A stretch of 40,315 nt of DNA from a virus: IMG/VR virus record IMGVR_UViG_3300015371_000091, positions 1-40,315 of that record. The stretch is one strand, 5' to 3'. Position 1 is the first letter of the stretch. The number at the start of each line of letters is the position of its first letter. Under the pieces are notes generated by a model. It saw nothing but the letters and a program-made list of their open reading frames with translations, did no database searches and was not told the DNA's origin. Positions 13,119 through 21,915 of the stretch are shown here, piece by piece. A program made the translations under genes and the position numbers.

Positions 13119-13553
13119 CTACACCCCCGCGTCCAGGTCGTGCGCGCGGTTCTCGTCAACGAGATCCGCGACGGTCTCGCCAGGCGCCCAGTTCCGGGTA
13201 GCTGCGTCCGGGCGCACCGCCAGCACGGCCTCGATGAGCGCTCGCTCGTCGTCGGGCGGCAGGAGCACCGGGCGCCAGCGCTCACCCGTCGCCGCGTTCC
13301 GGCAGCGGATACACCACGCCACCGGCGCATCGAGAAACACGAGCATGCCCGGCGCGGGCGTGCCCGGGGTGTCGCACGGGCAGGAGGCGATCCAGACGCC
13401 GTGATTGACGCGAGCGACCAGCGGCGCCGCGGTCGGGTCGACGTCGTCCATCGGCGGCACGTCGGCGTCGGGATAGAGCCCGAGCAGCAACGCGCGCGCG
13501 TCGGCGTACGGCACGAGCGACGCGTCCGCGAGTGTTCGCCCGTCGATCACCAT
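13119..13553 (-). CDS. Hypothetical tail-region protein with Cys clusters
   Basis: 144 residues, ATG at 13553. It contains ASCPCDTPGT and WCIRCRNAATG, a pair of Cys motifs that may bind zinc, followed by WRPVLLPPDDERALIEAVLA. Family not recognised. Lying between tail-tip and fibre genes, it may be a minor virion or fibre assembly protein. Confidence 0.65.
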   Translation of the reverse strand: MVIDGRTLADASLVPYADARALLLGLYPDADVPPMDDVDPTAAPLVARVNHGVWIASCPCDTPGTPAPGMLVFLDAPVAWCIRCRNAATGERWRPVLLPPDDERALIEAVLAVRPDAATRNWAPGETVADLVDENRAHDLDAGV

Positions 13554-13554
13554 G

Positions 13555-13869
13555 CTACGGCAGCTCCAGCGCCACGCCGGACCAGGCGTTCCATAGGCTG
13601 TTGGTCGTGAACTGGATATCGCTGTCCGTCGAGCTCTCGTTGATGGCCGGCGCGGCGGCGATGCCGAACGCCATCGCCTGCGACAGCAGCGACGGCTGCA
13701 ACAGCACCTTATTCGCGAACGCCGTGCGCTCGGCGTGCCCCGCCGTACTCGGCTCCTCCGCCATCACGTTCGCGGCCGACTGGAGCGCGGCCGACTGGCA
13801 GCGGGCGCGGAAGATCGGATCGGCGCCGAGGTCGTAGCGCTCCTGGAGCGTCGGCGGCGGCGTGCTCAT
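13555..13869 (-). CDS. Hypothetical 104-residue tail-region protein
   Basis: The ATG at 13869 overlaps the upstream stop (ATGA). The sequence (LQERYDLGADPIFRARCQSAALQSAANVMAEE, then FANKVLLQPSLLSQAMAFGIAAAPAI and SLWNAWSGVAL) is helical, and I recall similar small proteins among tail genes of diverse phages, without known function. Confidence 0.65.
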   Translation of the reverse strand: MSTPPPTLQERYDLGADPIFRARCQSAALQSAANVMAEEPSTAGHAERTAFANKVLLQPSLLSQAMAFGIAAAPAINESSTDSDIQFTTNSLWNAWSGVALELP

Positions 13870-14120
13870 GTCTGGACCCCCTTGCTCCCGAGCGTCAGGT
13901 CCGCGAGCGCGGCGAACGCCGGGTCGGTCTCGGCACGTTCGCGGATGATCGCGAGCCGCTCGGCGTCGTCGGCGACGGCGAACGTGGCCGACTGCTGCTG
14001 GCTCCGCTGCGCGGCCTGCGCGGCCTCCCCGGCGGCGATCTCCTCCGGCGTGAGCGGCACGGTCGAGACCTCGCCGGTCGTGCAGTCGATCACTTCCTTC
14101 GTCGGTGGTGGACTGGTCAT
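13866..14120 (-). CDS. Hypothetical 84-residue protein
   Basis: The ATG at 14120 overlaps the preceding stop by ATGA, and its own stop overlaps the next start in the same way. The sequence is MTSPPPTKEVIDCTTGEVSTVPLTPEEIAAGEAAQAAQ followed by a charged helix. Short proteins with the 'TGE...LTPEEIA' pattern occur near phage tail fibres. Role unknown. Confidence 0.65.
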   Translation of the reverse strand: MTSPPPTKEVIDCTTGEVSTVPLTPEEIAAGEAAQAAQRSQQQSATFAVADDAERLAIIRERAETDPAFAALADLTLGSKGVQT

Positions 14121-14923
14121 TGCGCGGGTACCCCCCAGAGTACGGCCGTACTGGTGTCGGCCATGTAGAACGTGGCGATCGTGAGCTCCAGGCACTGGAT
14201 CGCGCCGCTCGTGCCGGCGTATTCGCCGTAATGGCTCCACTGGTAATAGCCGCTCGTCGTGTTGGCCGACGCGGCGTTGATCGTGCCGCCGAGCGAGTGC
14301 ATCTGCTTGAAGTCGGTCGTCTTGGCGTAATTCGGCAGCATGATCGTGCCGTGTGCGTAGCGGTTCGCGGGCGTGGCGCTCTGCGGCGCCTGGCCGGCGT
14401 GGAACGAGGTGCCCGTGAGCTCCTCCGCGCTCGTGGTTGTCGCGCCGACCGAGACCAGTCGCTGCGTATGGTAGGCCGCCGTCGACGCCAGCCCCGTCGG
14501 CGTGAACCCGATCTGCAGGCCGACCCGCTGGACCGACGAGCCCCCGCCGATGGCCTGACGGATGTTCCACTGCAAGACCAGCGACTCGTAGACCTGGGGG
14601 ATCGCGTTGAACGTGAGCGCCGCCGTGGTGCCGCTGACGGCGGTCGCGCGCTGGATGAAGCGCCAGGTCGCGCCCGGCGTGATCAGGCCCGCCGAGATCG
14701 GCGCCCACTTGCTCCGCCCGTTGGCGAGCGATTGCAGCACGGCGTTCGCGACCGGCGCGTCCTGCGGCGACGTCTCGGAGATCCCGAGCTTGGCCTGGAG
14801 CATCTCGATCGCGTCGTTCGCGTTCGCGTGCTGCTCGTCGTGGTAGAAGCCGGCCGCGTCTTCGAGGGTCGCCGCTCCTGGGTTCGGGAACGCATCAAGG
14901 CTGCTCGGATACGTCGTTGGCAT
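14117..14923 (-). CDS. Minor tail / receptor-binding-like protein
   Basis: 268 residues, ATG at 14923, three bases after the tail-tip gene. The N-terminus (YPSSLDAFPNPGAATLEDAAGFYHDEQHANANDAIEMLQAKLG) is a segment I associate with phage tail proteins that attach fibre or spike domains. The rest (RATAVSGTTAALTFNAIPQVYESLVLQWNIRQ, HGTIMLPNYAKTTDFKQMHSLGG) reads as a beta-sandwich. It is likely part of the distal tail or a spike. Confidence 0.65.
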   Translation of the reverse strand: MPTTYPSSLDAFPNPGAATLEDAAGFYHDEQHANANDAIEMLQAKLGISETSPQDAPVANAVLQSLANGRSKWAPISAGLITPGATWRFIQRATAVSGTTAALTFNAIPQVYESLVLQWNIRQAIGGGSSVQRVGLQIGFTPTGLASTAAYHTQRLVSVGATTTSAEELTGTSFHAGQAPQSATPANRYAHGTIMLPNYAKTTDFKQMHSLGGTINAASANTTSGYYQWSHYGEYAGTSGAIQCLELTIATFYMADTSTAVLWGVPAQ

Positions 14924-14926
14924 ACG

Positions 14927-16597
14927 TCACACTCCCCAGATAGCACCCAGCGGGTCGAGCGGGCCGGTCCCCCAGAGCGCGTCGTCGGCGTTCCAGACCG
15001 AGCCCCGCAGGTCGTCGCAGCGCTCGCAGCCGAGCGTGAGCGTCAGCACGCGCCCGCCGGCACCGGAGATCGTCAGCACGGCCGAGTTGACCCAGAAATC
15101 AACCGAGACCCCGAGGTGGCGGTTCGCCAGCGTGATCCGGTCGGACGGTCGGCGCGCGAAGATCTCCGCGAGGTGCGCGGCGTCGGCGTTCACCAGCGTG
15201 ATGGTGACCTGCGCGCGCGGCCGCATGTAGCGGAGCACCCAGCTATCGCAGACGGCCGCGGCCATCGCCGGGTCGATCTCCGGCCAACCGGCGACGGAGA
15301 GCGTCAGCGGGATCTGCCGGCCCGGGATCGGCGAGAACGTCGCGATCGACGCCGACGCGTCGACGGTGTTGGTGACGGTCGTCTCGGACACCACCGTCAA
15401 CGACTGGGCCCGAAGCCGGATGCCGGTCGCGCCGCCGGCCCCGACGACGGTGGCGCCGCTCCCGCCGGCCGTCACGCGGATGATCGCCAGCAGGCCGCTG
15501 GTGTACGTCAGCGCGACGGTCGCGCTGCCGGCCGAGACGGCGTAGTCGGTCCCGGCGACGGGCGCCACGGCGCCGACGAACGGCTCGGTCGGGCGGGCGT
15601 AGAGCGTGCGGACCTCGCCGGCCGCCAGCGTCAGCGGAGCTCCGTAGTCCCAGACGGTGCCGAGCGCCGCGGTGGTGCGGCGCCTGGTGGTGTACGTCGC
15701 GCGATTGAAGATCGAGCGGTACGGGTTCGACGGCGTAAGGTCGGTGTAGAACAGCCCGCTTGTTGTGCCGCGATAGAGCTTGCGGTCGCGGTACGCGGTC
15801 GACGTGCGGTACGGCGTGCCGTCGCCGTGGCCGATGTCGAAGTACGTCGCCTGGCTGGTCGTCGAGCGCGGCTTGATCGTGCGGTCGTTGCGCGACTCGA
15901 AGTGGAACACCGGCGTCCCGTCGCGGCTGTCGACGTAGAACGTGCCCGGACCCTCGCTTGCCAGCAGCTCCGTCAAGGCCGTCCACGGATCGCGCTCGTC
16001 GCACCACCAGGCGAGTAGCTGGGTGTCCGAGGCCGAGATCGCGCGGTCACCGGACGGCCAGCCGGCCGCGTCCAGGAGCGCCGAGACGCACTGGTCGACC
16101 CTCGGGTTCGTCATGAGCGCCACCGTGACCGGCGCGCGCGTCAGCACGGTCTCGCGGCCGAGCGTCCGCACCGCGACGCGACGGTCGCCCCAGCCGATCG
16201 ACTCGCTGAGCTCGTCGACGAGGTGGTGGCCGAGGTCGAACACGCCGGAGCCGCGGTAGTACGACGAGTCGCGGTAGCTCCCGCCGTTGCGGTAGGCCTT
16301 GCCGCTGTCGCCGTGGCGCACCCGGAACCGCACCGGCCGGCCCGGCAAGAACCGCTGGTAGACCGGCGAGTCCGCGCGGTACGGCGAGTAGCGGCCGTCG
16401 TCGTTGAGGAGCGTGAACGAGCCGGCCGCGACCTTCGGCGGGTTCAGTTGCTGCGCGCCGTCGCGCCACATGTCGAGCGCGAGCCCGGTCGGGCCGTCGA
16501 CGTCCGGCGTCACGACGTCGTACGGGCCGGTGAACGCGGCCGTGCCGTCGAACGACACCGCGACCTCGGCGCAGACGGTGCGCGGCAAGTCGGCCAT
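14927..16597 (-). CDS. Distal tail / tail-tip (baseplate hub) protein
   Basis: 556 residues, ATG at 16597 with a TGATG overlap to the tape measure stop. The N-terminal ~110 residues (VAVSFDGTAAFTGPYDVVTPDVDG, AGSFTLLNDDGRYSPY, PGRPVRFRVRH) fit the galectin-like and hub-type domains of tail-tip proteins downstream of tape measures. The middle has VFDLGHHLVDELS and ISASDTQLLAWWCDERDPWTALTELLASEGPG, typical of tail proteins with a conserved tryptophan-rich hub segment. It ends with a Cys-containing domain (LGCERCDDLRGSVW). It probably closes the tail tube and carries the fibres. Confidence 0.75.
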   Translation of the reverse strand: MADLPRTVCAEVAVSFDGTAAFTGPYDVVTPDVDGPTGLALDMWRDGAQQLNPPKVAAGSFTLLNDDGRYSPYRADSPVYQRFLPGRPVRFRVRHGDSGKAYRNGGSYRDSSYYRGSGVFDLGHHLVDELSESIGWGDRRVAVRTLGRETVLTRAPVTVALMTNPRVDQCVSALLDAAGWPSGDRAISASDTQLLAWWCDERDPWTALTELLASEGPGTFYVDSRDGTPVFHFESRNDRTIKPRSTTSQATYFDIGHGDGTPYRTSTAYRDRKLYRGTTSGLFYTDLTPSNPYRSIFNRATYTTRRRTTAALGTVWDYGAPLTLAAGEVRTLYARPTEPFVGAVAPVAGTDYAVSAGSATVALTYTSGLLAIIRVTAGGSGATVVGAGGATGIRLRAQSLTVVSETTVTNTVDASASIATFSPIPGRQIPLTLSVAGWPEIDPAMAAAVCDSWVLRYMRPRAQVTITLVNADAAHLAEIFARRPSDRITLANRHLGVSVDFWVNSAVLTISGAGGRVLTLTLGCERCDDLRGSVWNADDALWGTGPLDPLGAIWGV

Positions 16598-19500
16598 CAG
16601 CGCATCCCCGCCGGCACGCGCCCGCGGCGGATCGCCAACTCGCGGCCGGTGACGTAGATCTCCTCGGCGAGGTGGCCGCCGACGGCGACGTCGAGCCGGA
16701 CGGACTGGAAGCCGCCGCCGCGAGTCAGTTGGTGGTTCGGGATGATGTACTCAGGGCCGCGCTCGCCGACCAGGGCGAGCTCGGGGCCGTGGAGCCCGGC
16801 CCAGCCGCCGCTTGCGTAGCCGAATCGCTCGAGATGGATGCGACCGGCGCGCGCCCAGTACGCGCCCGGATTGTTCTCGTCGTCGATCTCGGAGCCCTGC
16901 GGCCGCTGCCCGTAGCGCGAGCCGAAGTTTGCGAGCGGCTTGCCGCGCATCCCTTTCGCCATGCCGTCGCGGAGCGCCCGTCCGAGGTAGCCCTGGCCCG
17001 AGTAGCCACCGCTGCCGCCGAAGAGCGCCCACTCGGCGGCGTCGAGCGGGTGCGAGCCGGCGTACGTGCCGGCGGCCGAGACGCTCATGCCCAGGTATTT
17101 CGCGTAGTTCGGGAGCTCGCCGCCCGGGTCGAACTGGAACGGCCCGCGCGCCCCACCAGCGCCGATCTTAGACAGGTCGCCGGCCGCGCCTTCGCTTAGC
17201 GCGATCGCCGCTGCCGCATGCCCGAAATCAACGCCGTAGCCGCGCGCGCCCATCGCGTCGATCGCGGCGATGAGGGCCTCGCCGGTCGGCTGGCCGCCTC
17301 CCGTGTTCGGAGGAGGCGAGTTTCCGCCGCCACCGCCGCCACCTGACGACGGCGGCGTGCTCCCGCCACCTGACGACGGCGGCGTGCTCCCGCCACCTGA
17401 CGACGGCGGCGTGCTCCCGCCACCTGACGACGGAGGCGTGCTCCCGCCACTCGTCGGTGGTGGCGTGCTGTACGCCGGGGGGCTCGGGAGGCTGGTGCTC
17501 CCGCCGCTGTGACCGCCGCTCGTCCCGCCCGGCGACTCCGGCGGGTCGCCGATGTCCGGCACGCGCTGGCCGGGCAGCCAGGCCGTGAGCTTCGCGATCT
17601 GGCGCGAGATCCAGGCGACCATCTCGGCGAAGTACGAGAGCCAGCCGGACGACTCGCCGATCCCCTCGCCGATCCCGCTGAACCACCCCTTGAGGTCGAC
17701 GTGCTCGATGATGTACTTCCCAAACGCGGCGATGTCGGTGAGGATGCGGCGCCACGACTCGGCCGCGTCGGTCTTCGCGAGCTCAGCGGTGAAGTCGCGC
17801 CAGAACTGCGCCCCGGCCTTGATCTCGACGTTCTGCCCCTGCGCCGCCTTCGTCAGGCCCGGGAAACCCGTGTTGATCCACCAATCGGCCGCCGAGTGCG
17901 CCTTGTCGCCGAGCCACGACCACCACTCGGACAGTGCCGCGTTCAGCCCGTCGCCGCCGGTGACCCATGACACGAATGCCGAGCCGGCCTCCTTCATCTT
18001 CGGCCAGCCGTAGTCGATGAACCACGAGTAGATCGGCGAGAGCCGCGCCTGGAACCAGTCCCACCACTCCGAGAGCGTCGGGAACAGCGACGTCGTGAGC
18101 CACGACCAGACGGCCGCGCCGGCCTCCTTCATCTTCGGCCAGCCGTAGTCGATGAACCACTGATAGATCGGTGACAGCCGGTCCTGGAGCCAGCGCCACC
18201 AGTCGCCAAGCGTCGGGAGCAGGGTGTCCTTGATCCAGTTCTGGACGGCGTTGGCCGCGTTGCCGAGCGCCGGCCAGCCCTTGTCAATGAACCACTCATA
18301 CACCGGGCGTAGCTTGTCGTCGAGCCACTGGTACCAGGACTGCAACGTCGGCACAAGCGTGCCGGAGATCCAGTCGTTGACCGCGCTCGCTGCCGCCTTG
18401 AGCATCGGCCAGGCCGTCGTCGTCAGCCAGGTCAACGCCCCGCCCACCTGCGTCTGGAGCCAGTCCCAGACCGTCGTCAAGGTCGGTATGAGCGTCGTCG
18501 TCATCCAGCCGACGAACGCGGCCATCGCTGCCTGGAGCATCGGGACGACCGTCGTCGTGAGGTACGCCATGGCCGCCCCGAGCGCGTCCTGGAGTGTCGG
18601 CACGACCGTGCCCGTGATGTAGGCCATCGCTGCCGCGACCATGCTCGTGAGCATCGGCAGCGCAACCGTGGTGATCCAGGCGACGGCATCGTTGACGTAC
18701 GTGCGGATGTTGAGCCAGTTGTTCTGCCACGCGAGCGCCAACGCCGCGCCCGCCGCCGCGACGAGCGCGATCGGCGAGAGCAGCGCGAGCAGCGCCGACC
18801 CGACCGCCGCGATGATCGGGACGACCGCCGACGACGCGAGCAAGGTAGCTATCCCGGCCGCTGCGCCCACGAACACGGCCTTGATCGTGTCGGCGTGCGA
18901 GATCACCCACTGCCAGGCCGGCTGCAATTCGTCCATCAGCCAGGAAGCTAAGACGGTCGCCTCGGAGATGACGTCGGCCATCGCCCCGGCGACCGTGTCG
19001 GCCCAGCCGGAGAACTGGTCGCCGGAGAGCACGGCGGCGATCGCGATAGCGCCAGCCGAGAGCAGGTCGAAGAACGGCTTGAAGCCCCGGGCCAGCGCCA
19101 TCTGGAGGGAGTCGGTGATCGTCGACATCGCGCCCGCGAACGTCTTCGACTGCTTCGCCATCATGCCGCCGAACCGCTGGGCCGTGCCCTCCTGGAACGC
19201 TTCGAGCATCGTCTGGGCCTTGATCTGGCCCTTGGCCGCGAGATCCATCGTCTCGGCGACCGACTTGCCCATCTTCTTGGCGAGCATGTCCCAGGCGGGT
19301 ATCCCGCGCTCGGCGAGCTGGTTCATCTCCTCGGCGGAGACCTTGCCCTTGGCCTGCATCTGGCCGAGCGCTGTCGTCACGCCGTCGATCACGTCGGCGC
19401 CGCCGCCGACGGCCGCGACCGCGTCACCGACGGCCGTCAAGAGCGGGATGACCTGCTTCGACTCGAACCCGAACGCGAACATCCGTTTGCTTGCGGTGAC

Positions 19501-19836
19501 CAGGTCCGGGAACTCGAACGGGGTTTCGGCCGCGAACTTCTGGAGGTTGGCCAGGAAGTCGTCGGCCGCCTCGGCCGATCCCAGCATGGTCGTGAACGCG
19601 ATCTTCGACTGTTCGAGCGACGAGTTGAGGTCGATGACGGCGCCCTTGGCGGCGCCGAAGCCGGCCGTCAGCGCGCCCAGCCCCTTCTCGATCACGCCGA
19701 AGCCGATACCGGCCCCGATGCCCTTGGCGACCGAGTCGCCGAGCCCTTTGGTCTCGCGCTCGACGTGCTTGATCCCGGCATCAAATCCGCGTACATCCGC
19801 GTCGATGATGACCTGAAGCTCGGCGATGTCAGGCAC
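16597..19836 (-). CDS. Tail tape measure protein with C-terminal lysozyme-like domain
   Basis: 1079 residues, GTG start at 19836. Residues ~1-240 are the tape-measure N-terminal domain (VIIDADVRGFDAGIKHVERETKGLGDS, AFTTMLGSAEAADDFLANLQKFAAETPFEFPDL, GQMQAKGKVSAEEMNQLAERGIPAWD). Hydrophobic segments lie at ~250-390. Residues ~400-660 are tryptophan-rich repeats of ~37-48 residues (e.g. SPIYQWFIDYGWPKMKEAG). A proline/serine/glycine linker with four GSTPPSSGG units follows (~790-835). Residues ~850-1000 resemble a lytic transglycosylase-like fold (HAAAAIALSEGAAGD, GARGPFQFDPGG, HPLDAAEWALFG). It sets tail length and may open peptidoglycan during DNA entry. Confidence 0.9.
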   Translation of the reverse strand: MPDIAELQVIIDADVRGFDAGIKHVERETKGLGDSVAKGIGAGIGFGVIEKGLGALTAGFGAAKGAVIDLNSSLEQSKIAFTTMLGSAEAADDFLANLQKFAAETPFEFPDLVTASKRMFAFGFESKQVIPLLTAVGDAVAAVGGGADVIDGVTTALGQMQAKGKVSAEEMNQLAERGIPAWDMLAKKMGKSVAETMDLAAKGQIKAQTMLEAFQEGTAQRFGGMMAKQSKTFAGAMSTITDSLQMALARGFKPFFDLLSAGAIAIAAVLSGDQFSGWADTVAGAMADVISEATVLASWLMDELQPAWQWVISHADTIKAVFVGAAAGIATLLASSAVVPIIAAVGSALLALLSPIALVAAAGAALALAWQNNWLNIRTYVNDAVAWITTVALPMLTSMVAAAMAYITGTVVPTLQDALGAAMAYLTTTVVPMLQAAMAAFVGWMTTTLIPTLTTVWDWLQTQVGGALTWLTTTAWPMLKAAASAVNDWISGTLVPTLQSWYQWLDDKLRPVYEWFIDKGWPALGNAANAVQNWIKDTLLPTLGDWWRWLQDRLSPIYQWFIDYGWPKMKEAGAAVWSWLTTSLFPTLSEWWDWFQARLSPIYSWFIDYGWPKMKEAGSAFVSWVTGGDGLNAALSEWWSWLGDKAHSAADWWINTGFPGLTKAAQGQNVEIKAGAQFWRDFTAELAKTDAAESWRRILTDIAAFGKYIIEHVDLKGWFSGIGEGIGESSGWLSYFAEMVAWISRQIAKLTAWLPGQRVPDIGDPPESPGGTSGGHSGGSTSLPSPPAYSTPPPTSGGSTPPSSGGGSTPPSSGGGSTPPSSGGGSTPPSSGGGGGGGNSPPPNTGGGQPTGEALIAAIDAMGARGYGVDFGHAAAAIALSEGAAGDLSKIGAGGARGPFQFDPGGELPNYAKYLGMSVSAAGTYAGSHPLDAAEWALFGGSGGYSGQGYLGRALRDGMAKGMRGKPLANFGSRYGQRPQGSEIDDENNPGAYWARAGRIHLERFGYASGGWAGLHGPELALVGERGPEYIIPNHQLTRGGGFQSVRLDVAVGGHLAEEIYVTGRELAIRRGRVPAGMR
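17338..17449. repeat. 27-bp tandem repeats in the tape measure gene
   Basis: Four near-identical 27-bp units (core CCACCTGACGACGGCGGCGT) encode GSTPPSSGG nonapeptides. One unit differs by a single base (ggaggc for ggcggc), so the copies arose recently by slippage or unequal exchange. They form the flexible linker before the lysozyme-like domain. Confidence 0.9.
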
Positions 19837-19839
19837 GGG

Positions 19840-20423
19840 TTATCGCCTCGCCCCGCGGCGCTCGGCCTGCTGGCGCTTCTTCGCGATGGTGTAGTCAGCC
19901 TTGGCCTGCGCGCTCATCACGAGTCCTATCCAGCAGTGCCAGATCAGGCACCCACGAGTATGGGGGACTCCGGCAAGGTCGGCGGGGTCGAGGCCGATCC
20001 ATTTGGCGCGGAGGATGACGTCGGCCCAGTCGGGGCAGAACCCGATCCGTCCGGTTTCGAGCCAGGCGGCGAGACGGTCGACGACGCGGACGGCGAAGCC
20101 GTCGGCCGTGGGGACTTTGGGTCGTGGAAGTCCTCCATGATCGCGCCACCCACGGCAGTGCTGATCGACATCCCGACCGACCCGATCCCCTCGGGCGTGA
20201 GCGGGATCGGCTCGCCGTTCCGGGTCAGGTCCCACGCGGCCAAGACGTGCGCCAGGCCGTCGGCGACGGGCCCGACGTCGAACGGCGGGCGCGTCACGGC
20301 CGCGATCGCGCGCTGGAGGTTCATCCCGACGCGGTCCGGGTAGTAGTCGATGGTGATCGAGATCGTCTTGTACGGCACGGTCAGCCGTGCGAGACCGGCT
20401 TCGAGCTCGTCGAGGCTTGGCAT
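19840..20423 (-). CDS. Tail assembly chaperone GT (product of -1 frameshift)
   Basis: Residues 1-103 are shared with the 0-frame product. A -1 slip at CCCAAAG (20121-20115) continues as VPTADGFAVRVVDRLAAW and 73 further residues to a TAA at 19840, 194 residues in all. The extension (LAAWLETGRIGFCPDWADVILRAKW, CLIWHCWIGLVMSAQAKADYTIAKKRQQAERRGARR) is well-formed protein sequence and has no start of its own in a sensible position. This is the lambda G/GT arrangement: the minor fusion product links the tape measure to the tail tube protein. The stop lies three bases before the tape measure GTG. Confidence 0.85.
19944..20423 (-). CDS. Tail assembly chaperone G (0-frame product)
   Basis: 159 residues, ATG at 20423 after a GGGGGG ribosome site. 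Residues 1-103 (SLDELEAGLARLTVPYKTISITIDYYPDRVGMNLQRA...ISTAVGGAIMEDFHDPK) are the globular chaperone domain. After the slip site the 0 frame runs on as a Pro/Ser/Gly-rich tail of 56 residues with no fold. Lying between tail tube and tape measure genes, it corresponds to lambda gpG, which coats the tape measure during tail assembly. Confidence 0.8.
   Translation of the reverse strand: MPSLDELEAGLARLTVPYKTISITIDYYPDRVGMNLQRAIAAVTRPPFDVGPVADGLAHVLAAWDLTRNGEPIPLTPEGIGSVGMSISTAVGGAIMEDFHDPKSPRPTASPSASSTVSPPGSKPDGSGSAPTGPTSSSAPNGSASTPPTLPESPILVGA
20115..20121 (-). promoter_or_regulatory. Programmed -1 frameshift slippery heptamer CCCAAAG
   Basis: On the minus strand the mRNA reads GAC CCA AAG in frame 0, giving C CCA AAG, a canonical X XXY YYZ heptamer. 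After a -1 slip the tRNAs sit on CCC AAA and the next codon is GTC. The frame switch at this point joins the two halves of the chaperone exactly. Confidence 0.85.
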
Positions 20424-20436
20424 GGGCCCCCCTGGT

Positions 20437-21441
20437 CTAGATCGACGGCACGTTGGTGTCGAGCGTGATTTTCAAGGCGCCGCCGAACGTCGGGTCGTCG
20501 AACAGCCCGAACGTCCATTCGAGCGTCGCGAGTCCGTCGGCGTCGCCGCGAGACGGCGCGTCGACCACCTTGCACGCGGCGTCGATCTGGAGCCGGTGGT
20601 GGTAGGCCGGCGGGCCGGCGTCGATCGTCGGGCCGGTCGCCTCGATCCGGATGTACCGCGAGTCTCCCGCGCGCATCGGCGGGACGAGCGCCCGCCCCTG
20701 CGTGTCGTTGCCCATCTGGAGCGTGAGCGTGGTGCTATCCGGTTTCAGGGGCGCATGGCCGCCGAACGACGTCAGCGTACAGTCGAGCGGCCAGAACGGC
20801 CCGAAGAGGCCCCCGATTTCAAACGCCGCCGTGAAGTCGCGCGTCAGCCTGGTCCCCCCGATCGCGGCGGCGGTCGGGTCCATGTAGACGCAGACCTGGC
20901 CAGGGAGAATGGGCACCAGCGACGGCACCGTGAGCCCGGTCGCGCCGACGCTTGCGGTGTAGTCGAGCGCGTACGCGAACAGGTCGCCGGAGACCTCCGG
21001 CTGCGCCGTCCGCGAGAACGACATGCCGACCCCGGCGAGCAGCCCGTAGGCGGCGAGCTCGGCCGTGTTGCCGACCATGCCGCGGCGGATCGTCCAGGTG
21101 CGCGGCGTCCACGGCGTCGTCGACGACGGCGCCCACTGGTACCGGCGCGTGGTGGTCGCGCCGGTCGGCGTCGTCGTCACGGCGGCGCCGAACACGTTCG
21201 AGAACACGTACGCGAGCTCGGGGTACGTCGGGTAGCCCGAGAGCGATCCGCTCGATGACTCCTGGCGCGGGGCCGCGATCGTATCAAACAGGTTGCCGCT
21301 CGGCGCGATCCGGTCGAGCTCCAGCACGGTGTCGAGCTCGATCACGAGCCCGCCAAACTTGACCGTGCTCGGCACCGGCGTCCCCGGGACCGTCTCAATG
21401 CCGATCTCGCAGATTTCCTGGACGAGGTATCTGTCCGGCAT
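20437..21441 (-). CDS. Major tail tube protein
   Basis: 334 residues, ATG at 21441 with AAGGGGGG upstream. It begins YLVQEICEIGIETVPGTPVPST and has alternating beta strands (SGSLSGYPTYPELAYVFSNVFG, VCVYMDPT, FEIGGLFGPFWPLD), as in tail tube proteins of long non-contractile tails. The N-terminal 'GTEVTPGTPVPA' pattern and the position between tail terminator and tail chaperones support this. It should polymerise around the tape measure. Confidence 0.8.
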   Translation of the reverse strand: MPDRYLVQEICEIGIETVPGTPVPSTVKFGGLVIELDTVLELDRIAPSGNLFDTIAAPRQESSSGSLSGYPTYPELAYVFSNVFGAAVTTTPTGATTTRRYQWAPSSTTPWTPRTWTIRRGMVGNTAELAAYGLLAGVGMSFSRTAQPEVSGDLFAYALDYTASVGATGLTVPSLVPILPGQVCVYMDPTAAAIGGTRLTRDFTAAFEIGGLFGPFWPLDCTLTSFGGHAPLKPDSTTLTLQMGNDTQGRALVPPMRAGDSRYIRIEATGPTIDAGPPAYHHRLQIDAACKVVDAPSRGDADGLATLEWTFGLFDDPTFGGALKITLDTNVPSI

Positions 21442-21459
21442 GGCCGGCCCCCCTTTCGG

Positions 21460-21915
21460 CTAGTCGGCCGTGGACTCGGCCTCGGTGCGATAGGTTTGAA
21501 TCAGATGGGTGTAGGTCTTGCCGGCGTCGTCTTCTGGGAACGCCTGAACGGCCGTGCGGCGGAGCTTGTAGACGTACGACTGGTCGCGCACCCCGCCGGC
21601 CGACTGGAGCACGGTGTCGGCGCGCTCGGCGATTGGGCCGATCGTGCCGTAGCTGCTGCCGTCGCCGACGACACGGACGTCGACCTCGGCGACGGCGAAC
21701 GCTCGGACGCCGCCGAGCGTGTTGGTGTCGACGTGCGCCACGAGCGCGACGGTCGCGGCCGGCAGGATGGCGGCGGCCGGCACGCGGTCGCGGTAGATCC
21801 GCCCGGTCGTGGTCGCGGTCCCGCCGAGCAGGCGATTGACGCCGCCGACGCCGTTGTCAGCAGCCAGCAGCGACCAGACCAGCTCGCAGACGTCGAGCCC
21901 TTCGAGACCGCTCAC
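21460..21915 (-). CDS. Tail terminator / tail completion protein
   Basis: 151 residues. GTG start at 21915 overlaps the preceding stop by GTGA. It reads SGLEGLDVCELVWSLLAADNGVGG, RIYRDRVPAAAILPAATVALVAHVD, VAEVDVRVVGDGSSYGTI and ends YTHLIQTYRTEAES. The alpha/beta pattern and size match tail terminator proteins, which cap the tail tube and join it to the head. Its neighbours (a gp10-like protein before, the tube protein after) agree. Confidence 0.7.
   Translation of the reverse strand: MSGLEGLDVCELVWSLLAADNGVGGVNRLLGGTATTTGRIYRDRVPAAAILPAATVALVAHVDTNTLGGVRAFAVAEVDVRVVGDGSSYGTIGPIAERADTVLQSAGGVRDQSYVYKLRRTAVQAFPEDDAGKTYTHLIQTYRTEAESTAD

Noticed and set aside
14105-16018. Long plus-strand open frame opposite tail genes
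   Set aside because: Arginine-rich antisense sequence of the tail-tip gene, with no domain.
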